Below are positions 48,264-64,000 of a stretch of DNA of 64,000 bases, in pieces; the first letter of the stretch is position 1, and every line of letters begins with the position of its first letter. Source of the DNA: Phanerodontia chrysosporium (taxonomy: Eukaryota; Basidiomycota; Agaricomycetes; Polyporales; Phanerochaetaceae); the NCBI GenBank assembly GCA_001910725.1, contig MJGA01000004.1:1116001-1180000 (forward strand), read 5' to 3'. A model generated the notes under the pieces. That model saw only the letters and a list, made by a program, of their open reading frames with translations, made no database searches and had not been told where the DNA came from. The position numbers and the translations under genes were made by a program.

Positions 48264-51200
48264 TTACGAAGGTCTCCTCGTCGATCTGCGGCTCAACGAA
48301 TGGTGCGTTTCAGTATCAGTGAAGTCCTCGCTCACATCGAAGACAACGCCCGGACGGCGACGCCTCAGCGTCCCCCGGTCCACAAGCTCCGCCTCCTCTT
48401 GGTTGATCCACACTTGCGTCGCCTTCCTCGGATCCTGCAGCGGTATCGGCGGCGACAGCCTACCAGCGGTAGAGCTCCTGGCGGATTCGCCGCCAATGAT
48501 CGTGCTCGTCTAGATGAAGGGCATCAGCTCATACAACTCCTCAGAAAACTTGGGACGTACAGCCTGTGTACCGTGATCCGCCTCATTCGAGGCTGCCGAT
48601 ACCGTACGGTAACGTTTAGAGGAGACAAGTCGGAAGGGCGTGAAGACCTTCGCGTTCGCGCCTGGCTGCATGGGCAACTCAGACGCAGTACGCGCCGGCC
48701 GCGGTGCTGGCTCTCGCATCTGCGGCTGCGGCGACGCGTCACGCCTGTGCCGCGACCGCACAGACTCGGAGTCATTCCCGGTGGTACGGCCTCTCGGTCG
48801 CTCACCAGACGTCCGAGGTGTGGACATTGGGCCCTGCTGGTTCGGAACAGACTGCGGCGGGACGCTGCGGCTTGGCTGAGGATGGGGCGCGATGATCTGG
48901 CGTACCGACGCAGCGACGGCGGTGATCGTGCCTTGGGAGATCGAGCGCTGCCTCGGCTTCGTCTGCGGAGCGTCGGCGACAGCATCTGCGACTCGCGCAT
49001 CCTGCTTCGGAGGGGAGGATCTGGAGCGGAAGATCCCAAATAATCCTCCCTTCTTGCGCGGAACGTCCTTCTCCTTCGACGATGTAGGCTTAACAGGCTG
49101 AGGCGCATGCCGAGAAGAAGAGGGGAATGGTGTCGTGTTGCTTCCTCCTTTGAGCATGGACGGTGCCAGCGATGAGGGGGTCATGAGAAGCTGCTCTTCC
49201 GACGGGGACGTCAACTGCGCCTTCGCAGGAGCAGGAGTCGAGGGATGACCCGATATCGCTACGCGCCCGCTCATCGACATGTTCTGCGGTTCTGAAGCGG
49301 ACCGCGTGTGATTGGCAGTCGCAGGGCAGTCGCACGAGCTATACTGGCTGGAGGCGCAGCGCGGCTCATCTGTGGAGTGTTCGTCGGAAGGGCGTAGCCT
49401 GTCTTCGACAGGGCTGAGGGAGGAGGACCAGCATACTGCTGCTGGGCTGGGTAGGTCGGCGCAGGGGATGGCGCCGCTCGAGGCGGAACACGTCTGTCAG
49501 CTTTGTCGGAAGCAGGCTGCGAGCGTGCGGCGTTGTCGGACCCGTACGCGCCGCTGCGGTATGCTGCTGCAATAGCTGACGCCGATGGCGCTGCCGCAGG
49601 ATGTGAAGGCATAGCCGCAGGCATGGTCTGAGTTCTCTGCGTATGACTGTGACTATCGTACGCAGGGTTTTGTATGATAGGCTGAGAAGCCGATCGTGAG
49701 TGATGGGCGTGCGGTGTTGATTGTGAGTAGCTTTCGTTAGGCTGATTCGTGGTAGGAGGCAGGTAGTTGGCTGTTGGGTTCACAGCAGGGTATCCCGTGG
49801 GCTGAGGACGGTATCGAGATATATCTGGGTATTCGTGTGGTGCTGGTTGTGGTCGTGATGTGTTCGTATCGGGTCGTGACTGTGCTTGAAGATTTCCGTT
49901 ACTTGTTCGGTGAGTGATGTGCCTCCCAGAATGGCTTGGGGACGCTTTTGCTCCAGTGTAGACTACTGTATCAGTAGACCCATTCCGAGTCTTCAATCGC
50001 ATAGAGGGGGATTGTTTAGGTGTTCCACCGCTTGCAAGTGGAATCCCGTTTAGAGTACTGGGCGACCGTTGAGGCGGTTGCTGGAGGCCTTGTAGAGGAG
50101 AGTGATTATAGTGGCCGGACACTGGAGCCGCTTTCCCTACAGGGCTTGCGCTATTCACGGCCGGTGCGGGTGCATAGCTTTGAGGTGGCATGGGAGACGA
50201 CTTCGGCTGAAGTGGGGTGGCTTGTGGTCTTGCTGAGTGCGCCGGTTGATAGGCCGTTGAAGCCGCAGGCGTAGCAAAGCTCGATGCTGTGAACCTTGGG
50301 TATGGAATGGGAATGGGCACATCGTTCTCGACCTGCGGAGCATGCCTGTGATCGGCGGAAGGCCAGACTGGTGGATTAGGTCCTCTGGAAGATATCGCAC
50401 TGACACCAGGAGCGGACTGTGCAGCAGCACCTCCTTGATCAGACCTGTTAGTCCCGGCGTTGAGAGTTGAAGATGATGCAGATGTAAGCACATCCTCGTT
50501 TAGGGGGAACCTTGCAGCCAGGTCCTTCATTGTCGCCGAATTGACCGTCACGGAGTGCGTCTGATTCGGCTGCGTTCCAGACACAAAGAACTCTGCAGAA
50601 GTCGCGTGATGCGAGGAGTCGTATACACTTATTCTTGCATGATGGCCAGGTACGTTCTTGTTGTCTGGACGGGAGAAGGGTTCGGCACTCTTGGTCGGAG
50701 GTGTACTATGGCTAGGCTTTGGCGGAAGGTACTGCTGATGATGGGCTGGAGAAGAGCGCGGAGGGGCATGGGGAGCCGGCGTTGGCGCACTTGGTGGCAC
50801 AGCAGGTGTACTAGACTGGTATGCGGGATTCGGCGGGATTCCTTCGACGCCTAACGCAGTCTCCCGCGGGGCCGGAGGTTGGTAGCTCGGCATGCCTGCT
50901 CCCCCGGCGCTATGAGTCGGGATGCCGCTTTGTTGGACGGCTTGGTGAGGATATCCTGGATACGCGGCTACACTAGTGCCATAGCCACGATTCATGGAGT
51001 TTTGAGAAGGTCTATGATTCAAAGTGCGCGCCTGTTGCTGGGATGCCGCGTCAAAGAACGGCGACTGGCCAGACTGCCCGGATGACTGCATTTGCATCGA
51101 CGTCGACCCGACATCTCGCGGTCGACCTTGCCCCACCGCAAACGGAGTTTTGCTACGCGCCGGCGGTGGCTCGACATCTGCAGGCCCCTGTCCAGCCCGT

Positions 51201-52724
51201 ATGCTGACTATTTGACGGGAATAACGTTGAGAGCTACCTACGGGTGCGCTGTGCTGCATAGACGATGACACATTGACGTTCGCACGGAGAGTCGCATACG
51301 GATCTTGCGTCCCCTTGTGCCTGCGCTTCTGCGGAGTCAGCGATAGACCCATATGGAAGCGGACCGAACCTACTCGCTCGTAACCGGGACCACGCTCGTT
51401 CTCACTGCCTGAAGGGCCTGAGTAGTGAGCATCGCCATTCGCGTCTCGGAGGGCATGTCGCCTTTCTCTCTGTGATGGATATCCACATCAGTTAGCCATG
51501 TACCATGAGCAAGACGCATAGATACAGACGAGCCGCTCCCGCCCCTGCTCTTGTTCACTGCTGGATAAACCGGAGTCTTGCGCAGCCTGCTGAGCCAATA
51601 CTTTATCGCGATGAGACCGCCGCTTCCGTTCCTTTTCGGGCACCTGCGGTGGAACGTTCAGCGTGGCCGTGGTGTTGTCACGGCGTGGATCAGTCGTGGC
51701 TTGGGGACGGGTGCTGGCAGAGATGACCTGCTGTGTAAACGGAAGCGCGACGTTAGAACTTGAGGAAGGTACTTGGTCGGTCTATACCTCCGTGCGTCAA
51801 GAAGAGGTGGACGCGATACGAACACAGACTCACCGAGTTCTGGTATCTGGACGAGAGGAGCGACGCATTGGGATAGACTGGGTTTACGCTGCGGGCTTCA
51901 TCTCGAGCACGGGACTCGTACTCCTTGGCCTTCTCTCGATGTCTGCGGGCGCGTTCTAGCTCCCTCTCTTCACGCCTCCGCTCGCGGTCTTTCTCTCGTT
52001 CTCGCTCTGCTCTGCGCTCCTCTCGTCTCCTCTGCTTCTCAAGCTCCTCCATGGCTGCGCGTTCACGTAACTGTTCTTCCAGTGCACGCAGCCGGTCCTT
52101 TTCCTGACGTCTCTCTTTGCGGCGACGTTCTTTCTCTTCATCTCCAGCCTTGTCCCTGTCGAGGCGATGCTTCGAAGATGACGTAGGATCGCGAGGGGGA
52201 ACATACTGCGAAGAAGCAGCATACGCGGCGCCTGAAGGCTGCATGGGAGTTGTAGATTGGTATCCGCTCCGAGGCTGCTGGCTCGCTCTTGAGGACTTCC
52301 CCTGCTCTAGCCCGGGGATCTTCTCTTGAGACGAGCGAGGACTCTGCTTGTCCGTTCTGCGCCTTGCGTACGCATAGATGTCTGGATCATGACTCTGATC
52401 GTGTGCGCGCGGGCGCGAACTGCTTGCGGCCGTTGTTTGCCACGCTTGAGCCTCCGGGGGCGTGGAATGCGAAGGACCGCGCGCGAAAGACGGGTCTTTG
52501 GAGCTGGAATGCTTGCCCGCTGGAGGCGCCGAGTCGAAGGCTAAGGTGTTCCCTGAAGTATCGGGTCGTCTAGAGCTGCGGTGCGACCTGTCAGGCACGG
52601 CGGTGCCTGTTGCATGTTCGTTGGTGTACCTCTGAGTGGAAGTCATGGTCTGTCGCGGGCGGTCAGAGTCAGACTCATAATGTCTCCGAGGGGCGGATGC
52701 ATGCCGGCCTTGACTGCTCAGCAT
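48264..52724 (-). CDS. Large disordered protein with charged coiled coil; one frame break
   Basis: Unrecognised. Exons: 52724-51834, 51730-51530, 51469-48561, 48509-48264; 1,415 residues allowing one added base. The start (MLSSQGRHASAPRRHYESDS) is Ser/Arg-rich; residues about 200-285 form a highly charged Glu/Arg/Lys helix (EELEKQRRREERRAEREREK). A small basic motif PEKERKRRSHRDKVLAQQAA follows, then some 950 residues rich in Pro, Ser, Gln and Ala. Near the end is a basic patch KKGGLFGIFRSRSSPPK. The frame changes at 49324-49326, where one more C (G on +) gives PATANHTRSASEPQNMSMSG. The apparent stop after ELYELMPFI lies inside an intron (48560-48510); the true last exon starts TSTIIGGESARSSTAG and ends RRSTRRPS. 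A scaffold role is only an inference. Confidence 0.75.
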
Positions 52725-53916
52725 GGAGGTCGTGCAGGGATCGTCGTGTGGCTGATTGAGAGATCGTGGGTTCTATTTGAGGTATGACGGAATGCCAGCA
52801 GTACGCATAGGAATGAGCGTAAGGAGAGGACGACTCGAGGACCGCGCCGGCATGAGGCACTGAGCCGGGAGAGGCAGAGTCCACCTTGACGTTTCCATCC
52901 TCACCCACGCGCTTTGCCAGCGGGCGTCCCTGCCTCGCTCCCGTCTCCCACGTTCACGGTACCATTCGACCATCTATAGACCCGCCATATCCGACGGCGC
53001 GAGCCAATCTGGTTTAGAGCGAGCCCGGAGGAACCCATAGACAGCACTGTCAGGATGTCGGATATCCATGGCCTGGTCGCAGTTTCCCCGCTGAAGCGAG
53101 ACGCTCGAGACAAGGAGGCGATAGAGCTTGCAGCTCTGAGCTTCCGCAGCTTACTCGATGGGGGCACATGCACAAACACGCTCGCAGAGGACAGTCTGAA
53201 TATTCGTTCAAGTGCATATATCGCATTGAGACTATGTACACACATGGAATAGCTACGCAGAGCACATAACGAAGAACTACAAATGTAAGCCAACAGAGGT
53301 CAGAGAGCACGTCGATATGGTGTCGTAAAGACTGGATGAGCTCTTGGACCCTGAGGCAACGCTGGACAGCGGCAATGGGCAAAGCCCAGTCGAACTCCTC
53401 CAAGACGGAAAAGAACAACGAATCGCGTACCGTCCAGCCTGCTCTTACACGATTTTGACTCATTACCGACAGTAGGCCAGCGGCAAGGCTGGTGGAAGCG
53501 AGCTTCCCTGTCGAGACAATTTAAGGATCGTGTGGTTCAAACAACTCGCAGCTCGAGAGAGGCAGGAAAGAACTTAGCATCAGGCACGGAAAGACGGGTG
53601 TGTCATGTGAACGAGTGTAGCATTCGGTCTTGATGATTGAGAACGGTGCTGAGTCTTGACAAGGTCAAAAAAGTGTGAGCACACGTCGCCACGAAAAGAC
53701 TGCATTATATACTGCGCACGTGATGCCCATGCTCGGTAATCGATTCGCACGCTCATCGTCGCCGCCAATTCACAGGCCTTGCGGAAGACTCTAGCACATA
53801 GTGCACCCTGTTTATCGACGATTCCTCTACACATCTTCCGGACACCAACATCGATCTCGTACCACTTGCAGTATACCTCATAACGCACTAGTGTCTGGCT
53901 CCGGCAGGTCGCAACC
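52725..53916. promoter_or_regulatory. Divergent intergenic region, disordered protein / USP
   Basis: 1.2 kb between two divergent starts. An open frame of 65 codons at 53055-53252 (+) has no support. No specific site identified. Confidence 0.35.
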
Positions 53917-58242
<4,326 letters not shown>

Positions 58243-58803
58243 GTCTATCTCTTCTCTACCCAACCTTTCGTGCTTCACACGGATAGCGCCTGCTGTCGAT
58301 TATCTTCGTCTCCTTCGTTCTCGTGGCATTCCTTCCTGTACTCGCTATGATCGTATGTTATGAACAGTACAAGTGTATATCATTCCTTTGCGTGCGGAAA
58401 ATTTACATTAGTTTCTCGCCCTTGCTTGTGGGATTCCTTGCTCGATACCACAAGCGTGAAGCCGACGTGTAAATCGCTGGCAAGTCGCATCCATGGGCGC
58501 TTCATCTTCCTCCAGCTGACCGCCTTGTCCGAACCGTCTGGCGGCCTGGCAATCTCTTCGGTTCGCAGTGTATACGTAGGGGCACCCCTCAAGCCTCAGC
58601 ACCATAATGAATCGGTATGCCACTAGAATACATCTTCGATGACAGTCGCAGGCGTGTCGAAGTCTCGAGCACTACAGTTTAAACTGGACTTCGGCGGTTA
58701 AACAATATTGCTCTAACATAGTAGATGTCCGGGGCAATACGCAAAAGAAGGTCTTGGACCTATCTTCAACGGACCCGTCCTACTGTAAGTATCTCACCAA
58801 CTA
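58243..58803. other. Intergenic region downstream of the USP gene
   Basis: Non-coding; no intact start for the RdRP relic that follows could be placed here, although upstream pieces of it may lie in this stretch. Confidence 0.35.
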
Positions 58804-60808
58804 GTGAAGTTCCCTTATCCTCATTCGATGAAACCTTGGCTCACAGTCGCGGTGGAGGTTTTCATCTCCAACATTGATCCAGCGACCAGCCCGCCTGACT
58901 TGCAAAGGGGCATAGCGTCTGTACTTCATGGTCCGGACTTCGAAGATACCACACACTACCCCTCAACTTTGAGCTTTCCATCCATCCGGCTCGCAGAGCC
59001 GGGCCACTCTGTGGGACGCTCGTCCTACCAAGCCGGGATGTCGGAACACACTTTCTCAGTGAGTATGGGGCTCTTTTCCGCGACAATTATCAGAGTGGGC
59101 TCTTTCAGGAGTGTTCTGGCCTTTCAAGAGGGCCGATATGAACCCCATGAGGAGACCCTTCGCAAGATCCGCAGGACTCCCTACGTGGACCCAATACTCG
59201 AGGAGGAGCAGCTCAAGCTTGTCAAGCAGCTGAGGTAGCACCTGGTCCGCATAGAAGAGGTACAGTTTGGCTGCGATTCCCGCGACGACATTTTCTCGGT
59301 GGAGTACGAGAAGTTCTGTGAAGATTGGGTCGCCTAGGCTTCGATGGCCATCGCCGGTAATTCCGCCTCAAGATCCACAAAGAAGATAGAAACGTCATCA
59401 TTGTCATTCTCCCAGCGCAGACTTCGCGAGCAAGCCTTGGATGCGACTCCAAGTCCGGCTCGCCGGTCTGTCGGTCATCTGCTTCTCTTCGAGTCATGCA
59501 CCAGCGTACGAAGAGGAGGCCCCCACAGGCGTACTATTTGGCGATGCCTTCGATCTATTTGACTTCACTACCCTAGTCCCTCAAGTTATTGGCTCTCAAC
59601 ACTAGATGATGACCACGACATATATGCCGAATTTACCCCCCTCTTCCTCCGCTTCATTTGTGAAGATGAAGTGGCAGCTCACAACTTCAAGTGGATATGC
59701 GAACAGGCGCATGTGCTGGTTCATGCAGGTGCAACACCAACAGTGCGGCGAGAGATTTTCTCGCAAGCTATCGTGGACATCTACGATAATTGGGTCCGTA
59801 CTTTGCCTCGCCAGTGGTGTTCCAAGTCGAAGCCTTGGCTCGGGCGAACATCCTCAGGCTTGATATACAAGAGAGCATGCGCCTTTGCACGGACCTGGCG
59901 CAGCTGCTACAGCGGTGCGGACCCAAATGGACGGCTCTCTTCACCTAGTACTTCGGGCAAGAAGCTGCGGGATCGTTCTGGTACCGGCCTAGATCTGGGT
60001 CTATCCACAGTGACCACCTCCACGAGCTGTTTATACACTGTAGAACCAGGTTTATGGCTCCTATAGAGCAGGACACATGAGAAGATACGTTCAAGAAGAA
60101 GGTTCCTAGGCACGCTCCACCTAACGTGAAACTCGATTGGAATGCGCCGGAGATTCAAGAGGGTCTCGGCATGTTCTACGAGAGCCAGCGGTACATCGGT
60201 CGCTTGAACCGAGAGATCCGGCTCTCTATACCACGTTCCCAACTGCTACCGACATCGCTCGTCACCAATACACACCTGAACCCGCGGACGTCCTTGCTGT
60301 GTTTCGCAGCAAGTTCAAACCGAAGGACGTGCTCGAGCGCGTCGCATACAAACGCACGTCGCAATGTATCTCCTTGCCGGATATGCTACGAGTGAGCGAT
60401 GTGCGCGATCTTCCAAGACTAAACGTGCGGACCCTGCGCCAGATCTGCGTCTCCTTCAATATCTCGCACAAACGCACGGCGCGGCTCAGTGAGGAGGTCG
60501 TTGCAGGCACCATTGTCGCGTAACCCAGCCAACCGAGGATTCGCAAGGAGGCGATGTGGCAGATGCGCGAACAGGCCTCCATCCTCGTCGATCGCATTGC
60601 TACTCGCATCGACGGTCCGAAGGAAGATTACGGCAGCACGAAGAACGCGCTGACTCGTGCATGGTTGGCCTACAGGTTGAGTACCTTGCGTCCTCACGCT
60701 TTCGGATATCGAAGCTTCGGTTTCGTGGCCATGCACGGGATATTCGATGCTATTAAGTGGATAGTGGCAGCGGAAAAAAGGGAGAAGCTTGGTATAACAA
60801 CAACGTAG
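58804..60808 (+). pseudogene. Relic of a fungal RNA-dependent RNA polymerase (QDE-1-like), catalytic core missing
   Basis: Broken remains of an RNA-silencing RdRP. N-terminal blocks are recognisable: VEVFISNIDPATSPPDL, FQEGRYEPHEETLRKIRRTP, VQFGCDSRDDIFSVEYEKF, FRLKIHKEDRN, LFGDAFDLFDFT, LDDDHDIYAEFTPLFLRFIC and ILRLDIQESMRLCTDLAQLL. They are divided by in-frame stops (TAG 59236-59238, TAG 59336-59338 and a TAA near 59360) and frame changes. After about 60070 the sequence jumps to what looks like a C-terminal part (FYESQRYIGRLNREIRLS, MWQMREQASILVDRIATRID, FGYRSFGFVAMHGIFDAIKW), again with a stop at 60521-60523. The central region with the catalytic DxDGD loop (about 600 residues in intact enzymes) is absent. 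The N-terminal match is firm from memory; the C-terminal match is weaker. Confidence 0.62.
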
Positions 60809-61357
60809 CAAACGTGAAGAAAATGTACTTCCATGAGCACTCAACCCCAACCATTTTGACTCCGTCCGCTCTGTTCGCTCCAGATGAAGTAAACTTGCGC
60901 CAGCAAGAATAATTATCCTCGAGAAAAAGGAAGTCGATAAACAAGTATTGGACAGCACAACATGTATACGACGAATGTTTAGTACGGGCCTGAGGTCCTG
61001 TAGACTAATATGAAAGACCGATCCACGGATGAAGGGAGTCGACGAGAGACGAGGAGAGAGGAAGACGAGGCCCACATGAGATCTGCACAAAAAGAGACTG
61101 TACACCAGGACTTGACAGCGTGTCCGTGGACTGCTCACGGGCCGTCCTGCGGCGTCCCCGCGTGCATGGCCGCGTCGTCCAGACTTCGGTGGTCCTGGAG
61201 GTCCCGAAGCACCGTGGGGTCGACTGATGCAGAAATGCCGTGCATCCCGTCAGCAATACGATGAACCCAGCGACGAAAAGCGTCCGCACCTGGAAGAGCA
61301 CTTTTCCGCCGCGAATGCAGATTCGTACCACCAGGGGAATGTTCCAATCCGCCCACC
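60809..61357. other. Convergent 3' intergenic region
   Basis: Non-coding 549 bp between the relic and the PP2A gene end; nothing else seen. Confidence 0.4.
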
Positions 61358-63646
61358 TCAGGGAATGGTCGCTGCGCGGGACTTCAACTAATGAACATTG
61401 TGTCAGACAGGAGGCGCATACTCACGTCCATCCCCGGATCAGCCATCGGAACCCTTTCGATCCCACTCTCATCCAGATCCCCAAGAGAGACGTCGGCATC
61501 GAGCGCGACGGCGTTGAGATCCATTGAAAGATCGAGGATATCGTTCTCGTCGACCGGCGGTGGTGGAGGGGTTGGTTCATCTTCTAGGAAGCCCTCCGGC
61601 AGCTTGCCGTGAGCATTCTGCATTGCTTTCTGTCGCAGCTTGTGCCACTGCTCGTAGCGTTCGACCGCATGTTGACGCTCTCTGAAGTCCACGTCAGAGT
61701 CAGGTCGCGATAGTTCTCAACGAAAGACCCACTCAAGCTTGCGCTGTTTGTATTGCTGCATTGCTGCATCAAAGAGGTCAGGGTTGATTTCCATGAACAG
61801 CTTCAGCGCATTATAAACCATCGCGTGAATTGTCCTACGATGAACGATGAGAGTTTGTCCTCGTTTCAGTGGTTGGGGATCACTTACCTGTTCCAATGTG
61901 ACCTCGAGTTCGTGTACAAAGCGGGGAACACGATTGGAAGGATAACATTCAGGTTGTCGCTCATGAGGTTTACGATGTATTCGTTGTTCCAATACAACAG
62001 CGCCCGCTCCGCGACTTGGAAGTGTTGGCTGTTGATACACCTTGCGAGCTGCTGGAACAAGGGGACCTGGATCTTCTGGAATTCCGCAGGATCGATCACG
62101 TCAAGGACCTCCTCCATCTCGCTCAGGAACATGACCTCCTTTGGCGAGTTGACCTTTGGCCAATATTTGAGAAGCCCGAGGACGACCTCCTCAGCCAGGG
62201 AGGCGTCCTTCTCCAGAAATTGCACAACGCAATACGCCAGCTGCGGGTGGTACATTGACAGGCTCTTCACTTTGTGAAGAGGTATGAGAACGCGCATGAG
62301 GAAGGTCTTGTGTTCCTCCTTCAGGGGTAAGGCGAACCCGTTGATGATAGATCCAAGGATTTCGAGGAGTTCCGCGATTCCGTTGTGGCGCTCGGTTTCA
62401 TAGATAAAGTGGAAGAAAACGTTGTTGATGCTTCTCCGAATGGGTGCACGGAGGTTAAGGAACTTGCCGTATATCCGGTGAAGCGTGGTCTTCAGGAAGT
62501 CGCGTTCTCGCGGGTCTTCTGAGTCGAACAATTCGAGGAGGTTGAGGACAAAGTTCTGGTCAATGTACCGCTTTGCCACGTTGGTGTTGAAGTCCGGACT
62601 CTCTACAAAACGGAGGAAGAACTCGTACACAATCTTGAGATGCGGCCAGGCGAGCTCGAGTACGGGTTCATCTTCTTCAGGATCGTATGCGTCGCCAGTA
62701 GGATTAACAGGAGGGGGTATCGAACGGAATAGGTTTGTCGCGAACTGTCCAGTGACATGGGCGCTATCAGTGATACGCTTTCCACGGTGAAGCAAAGCGA
62801 ACCGACCATCTTGACAACCTCTGGGTATATGTTTTCTGTTATGGCACCTCGCTGCGTAGTGATGTACTCCAACAGTTCATGCAAAGTCTGTGTCTTGATT
62901 TGCTTCCCTTTGAGCTCGGAGTTGGTGTCATTGAAGTCGAACAGGACTGCGCACTGGTGCAACTTCTTGATGAAGAGTTGCGGCCGCTCGCTAGGGGGTG
63001 TTTCTACCGCACGACGCGTCAGCTGCCGCAAAGCGTGATAAGGACAAGCCACGTACCCATGAATGGCGGAAGTTTCTCTATCTCGACTTTCTCTGTGATC
63101 ACGAACCGGCTGCTTCGCTGTTTCCGCGGCGGTTTGCCAACGATAGGAATGGTGTCCTTGGGCCCCGTCCTCAACCGGTTGAGCGTGTTGGCCCTCGGCG
63201 GGGTATTGGGGCCGCCGTCCAGTGAAGTACGTTCGATGGGTTCAGCGGACGTGTCTGGGCTGACTACGACAATCGGTGGTGCTGGCGTAGCTCTATCTGA
63301 AGCATTGTAGCCCCGTTGAGGCACGGCGCCGGCGACCGAGTTGGAAGAGGAGGTGCGTCCTGAGCCAGCAGAGCCATTGGCCGAGGGCAGGGAGTGGTTG
63401 CTGCTGTTGTTGGCGAGATGGCTCAGACTTGCTACAGCCGACGACGGTTGCGGCAAGGGCTTAGCAGAGTTTGGAGGCGGCGGGGGAGGGGCAGCGGCAG
63501 CAGCAGCAGCAGCCTTTGCTTCCTTTGTTTTTGACGAGGACGACTCCTGAGACTTGGAACTTCTAAGCTGTGATACTGTGTCAGAACGCGTGCGTGTAGT
63601 CGAACAAGCAGGTAGTATTAACCAGAGTCTTCTTGAGTCCCTTCAT
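61358..63646 (-). CDS. RTS1: PP2A regulatory subunit B56 (B' family)
   Basis: Targets protein phosphatase 2A to substrates at centromeres, bud neck or septum and in stress signalling. Seven exons: 63646-63623, 63567-63057, 63003-62807, 62744-61888, 61834-61733, 61681-61426, 61387-61358; 658 residues with exact phase. Exon 1 encodes just MKGLKKTL. A disordered N-terminus with an Ala run (about 63492-63516) precedes the B56 HEAT-like fold: [139 protein letters not shown] and [20 protein letters not shown]. The tail [19 protein letters not shown] leads to an acidic end. The last exon (10 codons) is less certain. Confidence 0.95.
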
Positions 63647-64000
63647 GTCGAGCAAGAAGACGGTGTGGGAGCGAGCCTGCGTGCCCGGAGGTGGATTGGA
63701 TGTAAAGAGCGAAGACGAGATTTGTTGCAGCCAGGTTGTTGCGGCCACCGAGAGTCTACCGAGAATCGATGAGGAGCACGTCCAGCCGTCCGTCACACCC
63801 GTGACTGGCACCGTTACGGAACAGGCAACGACGACGGCGAGCGTGATGCGTGACGACAGGCGCCGGGGCATGTGCATGTCCGCGAACGCTGCTGCGCGCT
63901 TTCGAGCAACAGCAACCGGCACAGCGTCCTCGCCTTGCTCTAATTTATCTCTCGCCCTCTCTTCCCTACCACAACCGTCGCGCTCGTTCCTCGCAACATA
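63647..64000 (-). promoter_or_regulatory. Upstream region of the PP2A B56 gene
   Basis: The window ends 354 bp before the start. The open frame through 63581-63922 lacks support upstream of the MKGLKKTL start, which matches the usual beginning of fungal B56 proteins. A CT-rich tract (63945-63985, + strand) is present. Confidence 0.4.

Overview
The window is nuclear DNA of a filamentous basidiomycete, most likely an Agaricomycetes species (inference). The evidence is short spliced exons with introns of about 45-90 bp that begin GTRNGT, moderately GC-rich DNA, tightly packed genes on both strands, and a typical fungal gene set. No bacterial-style operon, CRISPR array or recognisable rRNA or tRNA gene was seen. 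Gene spans below include introns. Exon boundaries were read from splice sites and checked by summing codon phase wherever I list them.

Left part (1-18.6 kb): 3' part of an MFS transporter (-), a small unknown gene (+), an aldo/keto reductase (+), asparagine synthetase (+), a DH-PH RhoGEF (-), a METTL21-type methyltransferase (+), an EF-hand-like protein (-) and the spliceosomal DEAD-box helicase Prp28 (+). From 18.6 to 24.9 kb there is a CpG-rich stretch with no gene I can support; its long open frames look like composition artefacts.

Middle part (24.9-47.3 kb): a Hal4/Sat4-type protein kinase with a long low-complexity insert (+), the ER lectin Yos9/OS-9 ending in RDEL (-), a four-AT-hook HMGA-like protein (+), kynurenine 3-monooxygenase (-), a fungal multi-pass membrane protein (+), phosphatidylinositol synthase (+), a mitochondrial-type AAA ATPase (+), the SMC5/6 subunit Nse1 (-), phosphatidylserine synthase (-) and the DNA primase large subunit (+).

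Right part (48.2-64 kb): a 1,400-residue disordered protein (-), the USP7-type deubiquitinase (+), a broken relic of a fungal RNA-dependent RNA polymerase lacking its catalytic core (+), and the PP2A B56 regulatory subunit (-).

Most genes are single-copy housekeeping genes rather than a cluster. Links that can be drawn: Pis1 and Cho1 both use CDP-diacylglycerol; Pri2 and Nse1 both act in DNA replication/repair and both carry an ACGCGT box upstream; Yos9 (ER quality control) and the USP act in ubiquitin-dependent turnover. The most striking cross-window signal is that several conserved reading frames are broken by exactly one missing base, usually in a C or G run, which points to consensus error more than gene decay. 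The RdRP relic differs: it has in-frame stops and an internal deletion. I did not find a convincing new defence or biosynthetic system.
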